64,000 bases of DNA from Crotalaria pallida (taxonomy: Eukaryota > Streptophyta > Magnoliopsida > Fabales > Fabaceae). Below are positions 11,891-23,688 of this stretch, in pieces. A program made the translations under genes and the position numbers. How positions within the stretch are numbered: position 1 is the first letter of the stretch; each line of letters starts with the position of its first letter. The notes beneath the pieces were generated by a model. The model worked only from the letters and a program-made list of their open reading frames with translations. It was not told the origin of the DNA and made no database searches. The stretch is taken from NCBI GenBank assembly GCA_037953625.1, contig CM075651.1, positions 128,058,501 through 128,122,500 of the forward strand, in the 5' to 3' direction.

Positions 11891-12792
11891 GGCTGGTTTT
11901 TCTCTTCAGAAGAAGCAGAATAGAACTGTGAATAAGAACAAGAACAAGACAGAGAAAAACAACAAGAGAACACAAGAGCCAAATTTTCATATTCGTTCTC
12001 TGCCAAATCCTTTCTCATAAACACACAAACCGAAAACTCTTTTGTTCACCAAACTTTCAAATCAAACACACTTGAGTTTCGGGTTGGAGCCATCATCTTT
12101 CATTCGATCATTCTTCAAGTCTTGAGGTGTTCTCAAGCACGTGAAAGTCTTGGAAGATTTCCAAGCTCGTCCAAGAGGTTCTTGGCGATTGAAGTCTTAG
12201 GAGATTCCTGAGCAAAAATCCAAGGAGGTTCTTTGGAGCAAATCCTTGAAGGTTTCAAGGTGTCTTGAAGGTTTCAAGACTTGTAAAGTCCGAAGACGTT
12301 CTTCGGCATTTGTATCATTATAGGTAGAAGCCAAGAGTTTGGTACTCTCTTGGTGGGTTAATTGATCCCGTGTAATCTCTATCTATTTGATTTTATTAAA
12401 AGCTCCTTAAAGGTTTTAAGGGGGACTAGACGTAGCTCACCGTGGTTGTGAGCGAACCAGTATAAAAATCTCGGTGTCTCAATTCTCTTTACTGCTTTCT
12501 TTTATATTCCGAGCATTTAGTCGGCTAGTTTAACTCGTATTTTAAGCTCGAATAGTGCTAGCAAATTTTCGCTGCAAACTTGATCTTTGAGTGGCGCAGC
12601 TCGGATAATCAGTGGTCGGTCTAGATAACCGATTATCAGATACTGCTCGGCCCAAAGTCAGTCTTTATTTTTAAAACTACTAGCATTATCAGACCGACAT
12701 CAATCACATCGCGAAAAATTGATATAATTGCTTCCAACTACTATTCACCTCTCCTCTAGTAGATTGTTAGGCCGCTTGCTTGATTTCTTACA

Positions 12793-13995
12793 ATAGTTGG
12801 AAAAATCATTTTCTGACATGGGGGTATCGAAATTCACTGAAACAAAATTTTTAAAGTAGCTAGCAAGAAGTTGTTTTGGCATACAAAGATATGCATAAAA
12901 ATCGATTTTTCCGATCACTATTTATCGAAAAAACTAAAAGAAATAATTGCACAATTCCGATATACCCGTGTCGAAATATTAATAAAATTCAAACACTGGC
13001 TTGTCGGAATAATTTCAGTTACGAAAATAAAAAAAAATAGAAAGAGAAGAAGATCACCTTCAACAACACGTAAACAAGCTTCGATGAACGGGTATCGGAA
13101 CATGAGGGGGGGGGGGGGAAAGAGCTTTCTTTTGGAAGCTTTCTTTCTTAGAGTGATAGGAATATGAGGTGTTTGAGAATAAATGGTTGGAAGATGAGAG
13201 GTTTTTGAAGTTGCTTGGTAGGAAGGTGGAGGGGTGTGGGGTTTAGGGTTTGAATGGGAATATGAGGGGGTTTGGAGGGAAACATAGGGGGAGGGGTATT
13301 TTTGTCATTTCACAATTAAAATGGGGATTGAGGCTAAAACATGGAGTTTGGGGACTTCATCTCATTAAATATTGAGAGAAGAAATACTTATTTAACATGA
13401 TCTGAAAAACCTATTTGCTCGCCAATTCACTCCAAACTTCTAGGGACCAAATTATCCCACGGTTTTTTTTCTAAATCATGGTATGGAGTGAATTGGGCGG
13501 AGCAATTAGGTTTTTCCCAACGATAAGTTTGAAAAATTGACCGAAATTCGTTACATGGGCAAATAGCAAACCGGAGATGAGTTTGAGGGCATAAACATTA
13601 TCCCAAATTTTAGAAACTTGTGACATAATTAAGCCTTACTATTTTTTTTATACCGAAGGGTTGCGTGGGAATCCTTCTACGCTTTTTTTTTTTGACATTG
13701 ACATTTTGAACTTGTTTCAGAGACAATCCATCACAAGTAGCAATGCTACCAATTTATAAGCTTCAAATTTTGAATTTTAAAAAATTAAATATTCAAAGTC
13801 CATTAAACTTTTATTTCAAACCTATTAACATATATTAATATAAATATATATGATGATAAAAAAGTAAAAAGCTTAGTAAAGGTAATTGTCCCCACCAACT
13901 CCTATGTAAGTCACTTCCTACTTGAAGAGTTGCTTTTTACTTTGATTGTAGCACTAATACTAATTATATATTTCTTTTTGCTGCATTTAATTTTT
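12793..13995. other. Intergenic sequence with a Mutator-like right end
   Basis: No gene is recognised. A run of 14 G lies at about 13105-13118. The segment ending AACTTGTGACATAATTAAGCC at about 13634 matches the terminal repeat of the Mutator-like MITE at 1984..2486 in its right-hand orientation, but no left end was found. It is therefore a remnant or the end of a larger, internally disrupted element. Confidence 0.4.
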
Positions 13996-14169
13996 GGAAA
14001 ATGCTAAAGAGTGTCCTTAGGGCACTTGTTAAGTAACTAAATGTGGTTAAAAGTTATGGGAAAATGCACTTTTTTGGATTCTCGAGAAAGTAAATACCTT
14101 GGACTTTTGAATTTTTTTCACTATTAGTATCCTTAACAAGTGCCCTTAGGGCACTTGTTAGCAAGACCC
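13996..14169. mobile_element. Short Mutator-type MITE
   Basis: This 174-bp element has inverted ends built on GCTAA..AGTG-CCCTTAGGGCACTTGTTA. The 9-bp TSD TTAATTTTT is exact at 13987-13995 and 14170-14178. The left terminus GGAAAATGCTAAAGAG is more diverged than the right terminus (complement GGGTCTTGCTAACAAG). Confidence 0.78.
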
Positions 14170-14178
14170 TTAATTTTT

Positions 14179-15053
14179 TTATAGGCAAAATTTTTCTTTT
14201 ATTGCATCTAATTGATCCATGATGATTTTTTTTTTTTTTTGAACTCACTCATCCATGCTATCTTAAGAATTACAATTTTTTTGACATCAGTGGATTTTTT
14301 TGGTTAAACAATCCTTTCTCCATGATATTAGCATTAGGCATCCCTTATATTAATTGCATTGGGTATATGATATACATAAAACAAAATATCTGATGGTCAG
14401 TTAGAGCTCATGCAACATATTTTTATTTTCTAGTTGAACAATTTTTAGCTTAAGCTTTCCAGATAATAAATCTGGCAAGGTACTAAGCATTTTCATTTTA
14501 TGTCATTATTATAGGTTTTCTTGAATTAACCTTATTTTCTCTATAGTAACACCTCAAGTTATCTTCAATAATGACATTCATTCTCTCTTTGGGGTGAGTT
14601 AAAAGGCTGGACTCCAGTACCATCTTCTTGATCATGCTGGAATCAGCAAAAGCATTGGATTGACATCAAAAACCCCTCCTTAACTTCTCTGGTGTAGTTG
14701 TAAATGATGCAGCCATTTATAAGAGACCAAGGATTGGTTTTGGCTTGGACCTGAAGGCTTAAAACACTGATTTCTCGAGTGAAAGGCGTTGCCTCTCTGG
14801 TGAGTGCATTCAGTTAAGTAGTAGTTCTGTTATTTTGCACAAATCAATGTAGACTTGTCTTTTAGTTTCAACTTTCAAGCAATCCACCCCAACGTTATGG
14901 ATTGATAGTGATACACTGATGAGAAAATTTTGAACAAGAAATCCAAATTTTATTCAACCCAATTTTATTACACAGAATCCACATAATTTGTAGCGCATGA
15001 AATCCAAATTTCTCAAGGGGTACAAAGTGCATGTACATAATCATGGTAAGCTC
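14179..15053. other. Intergenic sequence 3' of the DUF1338 gene
   Basis: No gene is recognised. On the minus strand two AATAAA-type polyadenylation signals lie at 14964-14969 and 14949-14954, 85-105 bases beyond the stop codon of the DUF1338 gene. The stretch 14580-14820 is GC-balanced and exon-like in composition but has stops in all frames I read. Confidence 0.4.
14949..14969 (-). terminator. Polyadenylation signals of the DUF1338 gene
   Basis: Two AATAAA hexamers on the minus strand (complement TTTATT at 14964-14969 and 14949-14954) follow the stop codon at 15054 at the usual distance for a plant 3' UTR. Confidence 0.45.
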
Positions 15054-18000
15054 TTATGAGCCTACTCTACTCAACTGCTCCTTGGATGTGCTTTCAAAGA
15101 TCTTGTCAGCACTTGCTACCTCAAAACCATCCCTTCTATGAAACTCTTTAATCTGTTACATCAGTTAAACAAGAATTAGCAATCCTTCAGAAAATGTCAA
15201 ATTATGTAGTGCATAATTCCATCTTAACCAAAGATGAGAGTTTCTATAATAAAAAGTTGAAAAATGAAATTCAAAAGAAAGAATTCTGTTTACCTCGGTT
15301 TCAGGTAGGTTTTTATACTGCGGCAGCACCAGACGCTCAGCGAATTCAATGTATGAGCATGGAACTGATTCAGTCACACCATCAGAAAATTGGAAAGAAA
15401 CTGAATCTGCTACGGTTGAACTTTGCTGGAGAAGACCATCAGGACTCACTGGAAATGGAGGCGATGTTTAAGTCAGTTGCATGATATGATCCTTAATAAC
15501 AATGAATGAACTAATACAACTTGCAATGAAAATTCAAGATAATTATATCCTTATGATCAGCTCTTAAGGTTGGGATCATGCTTCTCATATGATGACATGC
15601 CTTTTCCAATTCTAAATGCTAAAGCCTCTAATCAATGGGAAAACAGTGATGCAAGCAAATTGAGAAATGTTCTTTTAGTATTATTATACACTTTTCAAAT
15701 GAAAAAAGGTGAAATGAATAACTACAAGACTTTGAACACATGCAGGAATGAAAGGAAAGTAGATTGACCGAGCAAATTGTTCTTTTCATTTCAATCCTCA
15801 TTTTCTCAAACGAGATAGCTGGTGCCTAAATCTTAAAGAAACCAGCATGAACTTGTCTTACCATTTGCACATTGAATGCTTCAATTTTTAGAAAAAAATG
15901 TAGAAAACCTTTATACTTGCAGAATAACAAACAAGCGTACAAACCTTTCAGAACTCCTCCTTCAGAATTCAATCTGAATCCACTCTCCTCAATAAACTGA
16001 TTCAGCTTCTTGATATCTCTCAAATGAGTTTTCAGCCGATGAGTAGAAATAGTAACATGGTTCAGCGCATGCCCATTGACGAGGGTCCAGGCAGCATACT
16101 CACTTTCACTACGTATCAATTATCAACAGATGTTAAGTAAGCCAAATGCTAAAAGAGAGAAAAGACTTTCCTCAAATAAGTAGTATTTCTGCGGAAACAG
16201 AATTTAATACCTTGCCAATTGTTGAAACTCCGAATATGAGGGCTTTTCCCATGTTAAAAGTCCCAGGGAACTTGCAAGCGCAGCATACTTGTTTCCATTA
16301 CCAGATGATTCAGTGTATTTTCTAATTATTTCCTGCATGAAAATTCCAAAATCTTTTACGGCAATTGGGATTTCGAAACCATTGGTGTCATCAACCATAT
16401 CAGTTTAGATATGGATTTCGAAAGTAAGATATATCGTAAACTATATTCTAATATATGTGATCTTTGTATTAATATGTAGACTATATTATAGAGTAATACT
16501 ATATGTAAAATTGTAGAAATCAAAACACTGTTTCTCAAATTATCATTATCATACTAACTACTAGTCTACTGCTATTTGCTACTGGTTTTTACAGATTCTG
16601 TTCCGCTGCTGTTAGGCACAAGATACATATATTTTTGTTGCTTTTTTAGAGCATCTCCAATGAAAGCATATACCTTATATGCTTAAAACTCATTTTTTGT
16701 TCTCCGCGTCATCAATTCTTTAGCCTACTCTATTAGCTAACTCAACACTTTAATCCTAGCGTACATTTTATATGCTAAGAGAGGTCCCACACATCAATCA
16801 CTTTTTATTTTTGTGCCAATGAATGAGGTTCCCTTTTGCTAAGCATATATGCTTCCATAAGCATACTTTATCTTTGCACTCCAATGCAATTTTTCTTCTA
16901 AGCATATATGCTAACTCTAAGCATAGCATTGGAGATGCTCTTAGTTTGTTTTTCTCTGTTTTTATGTGGGTTGGGGTAATCAATTGCTTGTAATTCTCTG
17001 TTAGGTGTATGGCTGAATGCTGACGTGCTGTAATTTTCACCCGGAATTAAGTCTCCTTTGCTCTTCGGAATGGAACTTTTCTTATCCAAAAAAAAAAAAA
17101 AAGGTTTGGCAAGTGCATAGGATACCGCTCAAGAAATGATCGGTGATCTAGCCCTATGCCAAGCAAAATGGGCCAGAACTAATAATATCAAAGAAGCATA
17201 AGCTACAAGATTTATAGGGATCAAATCCCATCCTGGGAAATATTTCCATGAGCATGGTAAGAGCTTCAACAAAGCAATTTCTACAATTGGAATTGCAAAA
17301 ATGTTGTACCCTTGGTTTTTTAAGTTCAAATGGTGATTGGTGACAAAAGAAGATTATATGAGAATTAACAAATGTAAACCTCAAACATAAATACAATTCA
17401 GTAATTTGAGAAAATCAATCAGATACTTTGTGGCATCATACCGACAAGTACATCAAGAATTGAGAAACTATATAGCTGCTCGATTAGGTACGCAAAAACT
17501 AGCATAGCAGGCTAGCAGCTATCATCATTGATGATAAAAATATGTTCAATAATCTCACTATTGCTTTTCTAGCTTTTGAATCTCACTGCAAATAAAAGGC
17601 AGGGAATTCAGCCTCCACCAAGTCATAGTCTCAGAGCTTAGATTCCAGATGACAGTAATTGAATTTTTTTTTCTCTCAAGAACTCACCTGTGTTTTTTGA
17701 CTCATCTGATCTACCAGTAGCTCTGATATAAATATTCTTGGCAAAGGACCATAGATGCCACTGCCACTGCCAGAAAATGAATCAGCAGGAGGAGAAAACC
17801 ACAATGCTCTCAACTTTTTGCCAGGAAACCTCAACTCCTCCCGCGGTGTGTATCCATAATCCAGAAAAAAACTAGCCATGGAATCAATTCCATAACCATT
17901 CACCTAAATTTAAGTGCACAATACACAATAAATAATTTGATCAAATAGAAAACAGTAAGTGTGGAAGTATAGCCAGAAGATAAGTACCCCAAATGTCCTG

Positions 18001-18805
18001 AATGCAAGATGATCATAGCATAACGAGTTGTTCTCAACAGAGTGAACAAGGTCCAAAATGGCCTTTGCTGTTGGATTTCTGTTCAAGTATACAGATTGCA
18101 TACTTTCCAACACACCCCTGAAAAAATCTTCACCCCCCTAAATACATAGAAATCATATTCAGATTATGACAATTTAGAATCCACAACATAAGATATAAAC
18201 ATCAAAAATTTCAGATTTATTATCAGTATCACTAATAGCGTTATATGATTTCCCATTACTAACAATATCATGGTTTTGAATTACGGTCATGGTAGGCGGT
18301 TGTGAACAATTGCGAAAAATACACCATTGTTGGCTACAATTACTGCAGCAGACCACAATTTAAAAGCTTGGACACAATCAAGAGTCAAATTCATATTTCT
18401 AAACCAAATCACAAATCATAATTGACGGTATAAATAATTTAATACGAAATTCTATTTGCACTCGGGTTTTACTAACCGCGCACCCAAACAAGGGGACTAT
18501 ATGATCACACTAGAATTAAAACATCATATAAGATTGTATGTTATGAAAAAAATAAAAATAAAATTAACAAATAAAGAGCTGAGATCATATAAAACCTGAA
18601 TTGATGATTTGTGTGATCCAAGTTCTGATAGTGTGCTAAATGATACACTAAGGCTCCTATGTTCATTGGTTAAGGATAAGTGCCTCGGTGAAAATGATTC
18701 CTTCATGGAAATAATACTCCAGAACTTGGATTTAGAAGAATTGGCAGAGATTCTACCTAGAGAAATTAAAGGTGACACGGTGGAGCACTTGGTGGTTCTA
18801 AACAT
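15054..18805 (-). CDS. DUF1338 protein, 2-oxoadipate dioxygenase/decarboxylase-like (HglS/FLO7 family)
   Basis: Seven coding exons in gene order: 18805..18596, 18137..17988, 17903..17688, 16332..16211, 16108..15945, 15448..15294 and 15152..15054. All have GT..AG borders and the phases close to 371 residues. Residues 1-70 are Ser/Arg-rich and acid-poor, fitting a plastid or mitochondrial transit peptide; this exon and its ATG are the least certain part. Residues 71-371 form the DUF1338 (VOC-like) domain. Bacterial HglS converts 2-oxoadipate to D-2-hydroxyglutarate in lysine breakdown using Fe(II). The likely ligands and substrate residue are present: His113 and Arg117 in DHLAFRTF, His250 in LNHVTI, and Glu322 in SYIEFAER. 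Rice FLO7, of the same family, affects amyloplasts. Intron 3 holds a Tourist MITE. The reaction of the plant protein is inferred. Confidence 0.9.
16649..16940. mobile_element. Tourist-like MITE (PIF/Harbinger) in intron 3 of the DUF1338 gene
   Basis: It has perfect 14-bp terminal inverted repeats, GAGCATCTCCAATG, and a TTA duplication at 16646-16648 and 16941-16943. The interior is rich in GCATATATGC-type repeats. The 292-bp length and 3-bp TWA duplication are characteristic of Tourist elements. It is spliced out with the intron and leaves all exon borders intact. Confidence 0.87.
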
Positions 18806-18881
18806 TTTGGGTTCTACAAATTGTATGCAACTTAATATGAAAAAAAGTAATACTCCCACATTTGTTTTTTCAGATATAATA

Positions 18882-19037
18882 AGGCCTGATTGCACTTTTA
18901 TTCCCAATTTTATTAATTTGGCGAATTTAATCCCCCAATTTTATGTCAAACAAAATTGCTCAAGTGCTTATAGATGTTTTTATGTTAAAATTCGCCAAAT
19001 TAAAGGTAAGAGGGGGACAAAAATGCAATTAAGTCTA
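18882..19037. mobile_element. Mutator-type MITE just upstream of the DUF1338 start codon
   Basis: The left end AGGCCTGATTGCACTTTTAT and the right end (complement TAGACTTAATTGCATTTTTG) are inverted relatives. A shared inner block GGCGAATTT..AAT lies on both sides. The flanks AGATATAAT and AGATAAATA are similar but not identical, so the 9-bp duplication has decayed or the borders are a few bases off. It starts 77 bases upstream of the proposed ATG (18805), so it lies in the 5' UTR or promoter. Confidence 0.5.
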
Positions 19038-19169
19038 AAGATAAATATTAGTTTTGGATTTTTTCTTTTTATCAATTTTTCTTTTTATTGATATTAATTA
19101 TTTTTTCTTACCCGTACTCATATTTATTTAATATTTTTTAAAATATAAATAATAATTATAATTTTTTTT

Positions 19170-19244
19170 TTAAAAAATATATACTACTCTAAATATTATT
19201 AATAATATTAAAATTAATAATATTTAGAGTAGTATATTTTTTAA
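19170..19244. repeat. Long AT-rich hairpin
   Basis: Two arms of about 33 bases (19170-19203 and 19212-19244) are complementary except for a 2-bp indel. The core TACTACTCTAAATATTATTA is perfectly mirrored by TAATAATATTTAGAGTAGTA. The loop is only ~8 bases. It resembles a foldback element, but I see no TSD. Confidence 0.75.
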
Positions 19245-19325
19245 ATACTTATATTTCTTAGTTTTTCATTAATGTGAAAAATCATTTCAAATACTTATAT
19301 TTAATAAAGGATATAATATTATGTA

Positions 19326-19566
19326 CTCCCTCTGTTTTACAAGGATGGTAAAAAATGACCAAATTTTTTGTCCCAAACTCTAGATAAAATAATTAATGAA
19401 ACATTTAGAAATTGTAAACTTTGAATTGTGATTGATTGATCCATGCAAAATGCATTAAATTGATTGTTTGATAATTAATTGATGTGTTAGACAAATTATT
19501 AAATGCATATCTTCATAATTTTTTTTATTTTTGAACTTTTTAACTATCCTTGTGAGATGGAGGGAG
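19326..19566. mobile_element. Stowaway-like MITE
   Basis: The left end CTCCCTCTGTTTTACAAGG and right end (complement CTCCCTCCATCTCACAAGG) are well matched. TA dinucleotides flank it at 19324-19325 and 19567-19568. The length is 241 bp. It lies about 0.5 kb upstream of the DUF1338 start codon. Confidence 0.8.
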
Positions 19567-19806
19567 TACTTGTTTGCTCCAAATTAGATGAAGCATTTGA
19601 AGCGTATGGGAATTTGATTGCCATTGCCATTGCGTGTGGTCATTTAACACTTGCATGGTCCAATCATGGCACACGTGACATGCAACGTTGTCTTTATCTC
19701 TTATCCTGCTAGGTTCCGACTATATTAGAAAAAAAAAACAACGGAGAGGATAAAGATAACACCTAATATATGTTTATAGGAAAATCTTTCTTATCTTCCC
19801 TTTTAG

Positions 19807-22354
19807 TATAAAAAGACTTTCCAACGGAGGCTCCATATTCTCCTATTTCAAAATGGAGCCTCCACATTAAAAGTTATCAAATGCTGAAAATCTACGCTGC
19901 CACATGTCATTCTCACAATTATTCAAATTTAATAATTAATAATTTAATAATTGAAAATAAAAAAAAATCATTAACTTCAAATTTGAATTTTGAAAAACAA
20001 GTTACAATCAAGTTACATGAGTAGTTATATCAATCAAATTACATTTGATATTTCAAATTTTATTTTTAAAAGATCTCCTCTTGGTTGCTGTTATGGTGGT
20101 GTGGGCAGTTTTAATTCCCCTGTATTTTTTTTTGTTCTTCTAACAACTCAATGCTCAACAGGCAATCTTCTATTCTTCATATACTCCGAAGTATCACTTA
20201 ACTTTGAATTCGGTCTTCCTTACACGATACTTGATTTCCAAAACTGAATGCAAGTTTACTAAAATAACTTATAATTCTCAATTTGTCACTACTTCCATTT
20301 ATGAGTGATAAATGAATGAAGATATACCATCTTTTAAGTGTTTTTTTTATATATGGTTCCATTTGGCTATGGTTGACATTGAATTGGTTTTGCTTTTCTC
20401 TGGTTTTTGGCTTTTAGATTGACACTGTATTGTTTTGAGAAGTATATCTTATGTTTCTGATCTCTTTGTTTGAAATGAAATTTTATCTAATTAAAAAAAA
20501 AGTGATGATTTTTTTCGGTGGGCTTCTCAGCTTTCTGGATTCCAGATATTTCTGCATTGTAGACATGCCTTTATCAGACGAGGTATGCTCTTTTGTTTTC
20601 CTCCTACTTTAAGAAATTTGACATAGCAGTTATTCATCCATCAAAATTTTCACTAAAGAATATGTCGTGACAATTATGTTTGTTGGGAACTTCATTGGTA
20701 TTGTATGTGCTTAGTCAATGCATTATCACTTTTCTTTCTAATCTCCTCACCTAATTTTTGATTTTTGAATCTTTCTGTATCCTGAGGGCTACCTGTGGAT
20801 TATTTCTAGAGTTGATTACTTGATTTTTTTGTTACATATGTTTTAGTACTCAATAAAAAATGGTAGAATTATTGTTTTTTTAGTTAATTTTACATTTCAT
20901 AAAACCGAAAAAAACTCAATTGTAGAGAGCATAATTTGCTAACAAGTCACAATGTATGTTCACATTTTACTTTTACGGATGAGATTGCTATACCATTTAT
21001 ATATTAGTGTTTTGTTGTTATCTAATTAACTAATGAAAATTAAAAGAAGTACAAAGAAGTCTATGCAGATGATAGGTGGTTATATAAAAAGACTCCCTAA
21101 TGGAGGCTCCATATTCTCCCATTTCAAAATGGAGCCTCCACATTAAAAGTTATCAAATGCTGAAAATCTACGCCGCCACATGTCATTCTCACAATTATTC
21201 AGATTTAATAATTAATAATTTAATAATTGAAAATAAAAAAAATCATTAACATCAAATTTGAATTTTGAAAAACAAGTTACAATCAAGTTACATGAGTAGT
21301 TATATCAATCAAGTTACATTTGATATTTCAAATTTTATTTTTAAAAGATCTCCTATTGGTTGCTGTTATGGTGGCATGAGCAGTTTTAATTCCCCTGTAT
21401 TTTTTTTTGTTCTTCTAAACAACTCAATGCTCAACAGGCAATCTTCTATTCTTCATATACTCCGAAGTATCATTTAACTTTGAATTCGGACTTCCTTACA
21501 CGGTACTTGATTTCCAAAACTGAATGCAAGTTTACTAAAATCACTGATAATTCTCAGTTTGTCACTACTTTTATTTATGAGTGATATTTTTTGGTCAAGG
21601 GTCGAATGAATGAAGATATACCATCTTTTAATTGTTTTTTTTATATATGGTTCCATTTGGCCTGTATTGGTTTTGCTTTTCTCTGGTTTTTGGCTTTTAG
21701 ATTGACACTGTATTGTTTTGAGAAGTATATCTTATGTTTCTCTTTGTTTGAAATGAAATTTTATCTTATTAAAAAAAAGTGATGATTTTTTTGGTGGGCT
21801 TCTCAACTTTCTACATTCCAGATATTTCTGCATTGTAGTCATGTCTTTATCAGACGAGGTATGCTCTTTTGTTTTCCTCCTACTTTAAGAAATTTGACAT
21901 AGCAGCATCCATCAAAATTTTCACTAAAAAATATGTCGTGGCAATTATGTTTGTTGGGAACTTCATTGGTATTGTATGTGCTTAGTCAATGCATTATCAC
22001 TTTTCTTTCTAATCTCCTCACCTAATTTTTGATTTTTGACTCTTTCTATATCCTGAGGGCTACATGTGAATTATTTCTAGAGTTGATTACTTGATTTTTT
22101 TGTTACATTTTTTTAGTACTCAATAAAAAATGGTAGAATTATTGTTTTTTTAGTTAATTTTACATTTTATAAAACGGAAAAAACTCAATTGTAGAGAGCA
22201 TAATTTGCTAACAAGTCACATTGTATGTTCACATTTTACTTTTACGGATGAGATTGCTATACCATTTATATATTAGTGTTTTGTTGTTATCTAATTAACT
22301 AATGAAAATTAAAAGAAGTACAAAGAAGTCTATGCAGATGATAGGTGGTTATAT
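19807..22354 (+). repeat. 1.27-kb direct tandem duplication
   Basis: Unit 1 (19807..21082) and unit 2 (21083..22354) are nearly identical over their whole length, with scattered substitutions and small indels. For example, both contain GGAGCCTCCACATTAAAAG near their start and TATGCAGATGATAGGTGG at their end. The offset is 1276 bases. The second unit continues into sequence (22355 onward) that the first lacks. Confidence 0.9.
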
Positions 22355-23150
22355 GTATATAAATATGAGATTTAAAATTAGTGATGCGATTAAAAAGGGG
22401 TGCTTGAAGGGTTTGTTGCTTTCTATTATAATTAATATGCTTGTTGTTACCATAAAAAACAGTGATTAAATTAAAGTACAAAAGCATGTAATTTTGGATG
22501 AGATTAGAAAAAGAAATTTGCAGATATCATGTTCAGTCTTGCTTGCTCTTATGCATAACCAAATCAATAAAATATGAAATGAGGATAAAATATGAAATGG
22601 GGATAAACGTCTAAGTTTTACATAGTTCTATACAAGAAAGTTTGATACTAAAAAAGCTCCTTAAAGAAATTTTGAAAAATATCTGTTTAGTTTTCTATTT
22701 TTTTTTAAATTAAATCATCTGAGAATTCAAAAAGAATATATTCCTCGCATCAATGCAATTATAGTGCATTAATGCTTCCACATCGATTTGAACAGAAATA
22801 CCGTAAAGATATTAAATTTATGATGTAAATCAACATTCAACTATTAAGTAGATATTATAATTGCTAAAATTTATGCATGTGTATGTCAAATAAAAAATTC
22901 CGAACAAAATATTCACATTATGAAATTTTTTAAAAGATAATCATATTTTTCTTAATCAAGCTAATCATTTGTTTGTAATTTATGACATGATAAAAATTAT
23001 GAACCTATCGTGAAGGTTAAAGAATGAGAAAAATAAGAAATTATATTATTATATTAAAAATATAACAAAATGTCTACTTAAGTTATATAATAATAATTAA
23101 CCAATAATAAGAAAAAAAATGTCCCATGCATTGTCTGGGCTTAAAACTAG
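19807..23150 (+). mobile_element. Helitron-like element with internal duplication
   Basis: The right end shows a decayed hairpin (CCCATGCATTGTCTGGG, 23123-23139) followed by TTAAAACTAG and then T. This is the layout of plant Helitron 3' ends, which have a short GC hairpin and CTAG next to the host T. The left end is placed where the sequence TATAAAAAGAC begins; a canonical TC terminus is not evident. No Rep/helicase coding sequence is present, so it would be non-autonomous. The assignment rests on the 3' structure and on a related copy (23151..46400). Confidence 0.42.
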
Positions 23151-23426
23151 TATATTATAAAAAGTTGTCCTAATATTGCTCTCTCCTTCACCCAATTTGA
23201 AATCCTGCATTCTCATTTAAAGTTAGCATTTCTTACTCAAAGAAGGCATCCACATGTCACTACTTTGTGTAAAAAAACTGCATCAACAGTTTTTCTCCTA
23301 TTTTAATCATCATTCATTTATCATTTTCATTTCTATCTTCAATTCTCCATCTTATCCAAAACCTGCTTTCTCTCAACATTCCTTTCCTCACATCCATCAT
23401 CAATGACTTCTTCTTGAAACACTCAA
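23151..23426 (+). mobile_element. Left part of a second Helitron-like sequence (split)
   Basis: It begins TATATTATAAAAAG directly after the CTAG end of the preceding element. It has the same order of motifs as the starts of the 1.27-kb units: TATAAAAAG, CCTAAT, CACATGTCA. It is interrupted at 23426 by LTR A and resumes at 45243; see that entry. Confidence 0.35.
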
Positions 23427-23688
23427 TGTAATACCCCGAATTTTTGTTTCCCAAATAAATAAAAAGAAATATTTAAATAAAACTAATTATATGGAATTAA
23501 TTAGTTTTGTTTATTAAATTATGATTAAATTAAAAGGATAATCAAGGGAAAAATATAAGAACAATATTTTGGTTAAGAAATAAGGTGTTTTTGCATTTTG
23601 GTCCTTGGAAAGGACCTAGGAGTCAATATTGAAAAGATATTTGGAGGGAAAGTAAATAAAATAGTAATTTTTGAAAACTGGTCGTGTT

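Larger units (their letters stand above)
10573..12792 (+). mobile_element. Ty1/copia-type solo LTR (SIRE/Maximus-like)
   Basis: It starts TGTTGAATCAAAGG and ends CTTACA. The 3' ~60 bases are homologous to bases 1..60, which fixes the right border. A TATA box (11885), a purine-rich leader, the GGGGGACTAGACGTAG..GAACCAGTATAAA block (12420-12466) and a terminal CACCTCTCC..TCTAGTAG tract are typical of large copia LTRs. No internal domain follows, so it is called a solo LTR. The flanking pentamers CCAGT and ATAGT match at only three of five positions, so the TSD is not proven. Confidence 0.6.

Noticed and set aside
12871..13167. 98-codon ORF in the sequence after the copia-type LTR
   Set aside because: Lys/Ile-rich reading of AT-rich DNA that crosses a G14 run; no domain, no splice support.
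14580..14820. Additional 3' exon or separate gene downstream of the DUF1338 gene
   Set aside because: Balanced composition looks exon-like, but every frame has stops and the DUF1338 reading frame already ends with its expected C-terminus at 15054.
18609..19091. 160-codon plus-strand ORF as a gene
   Set aside because: Its first half is the antisense of exon 1 of the DUF1338 gene and its second half runs into a MITE; composition and motifs do not support a protein.
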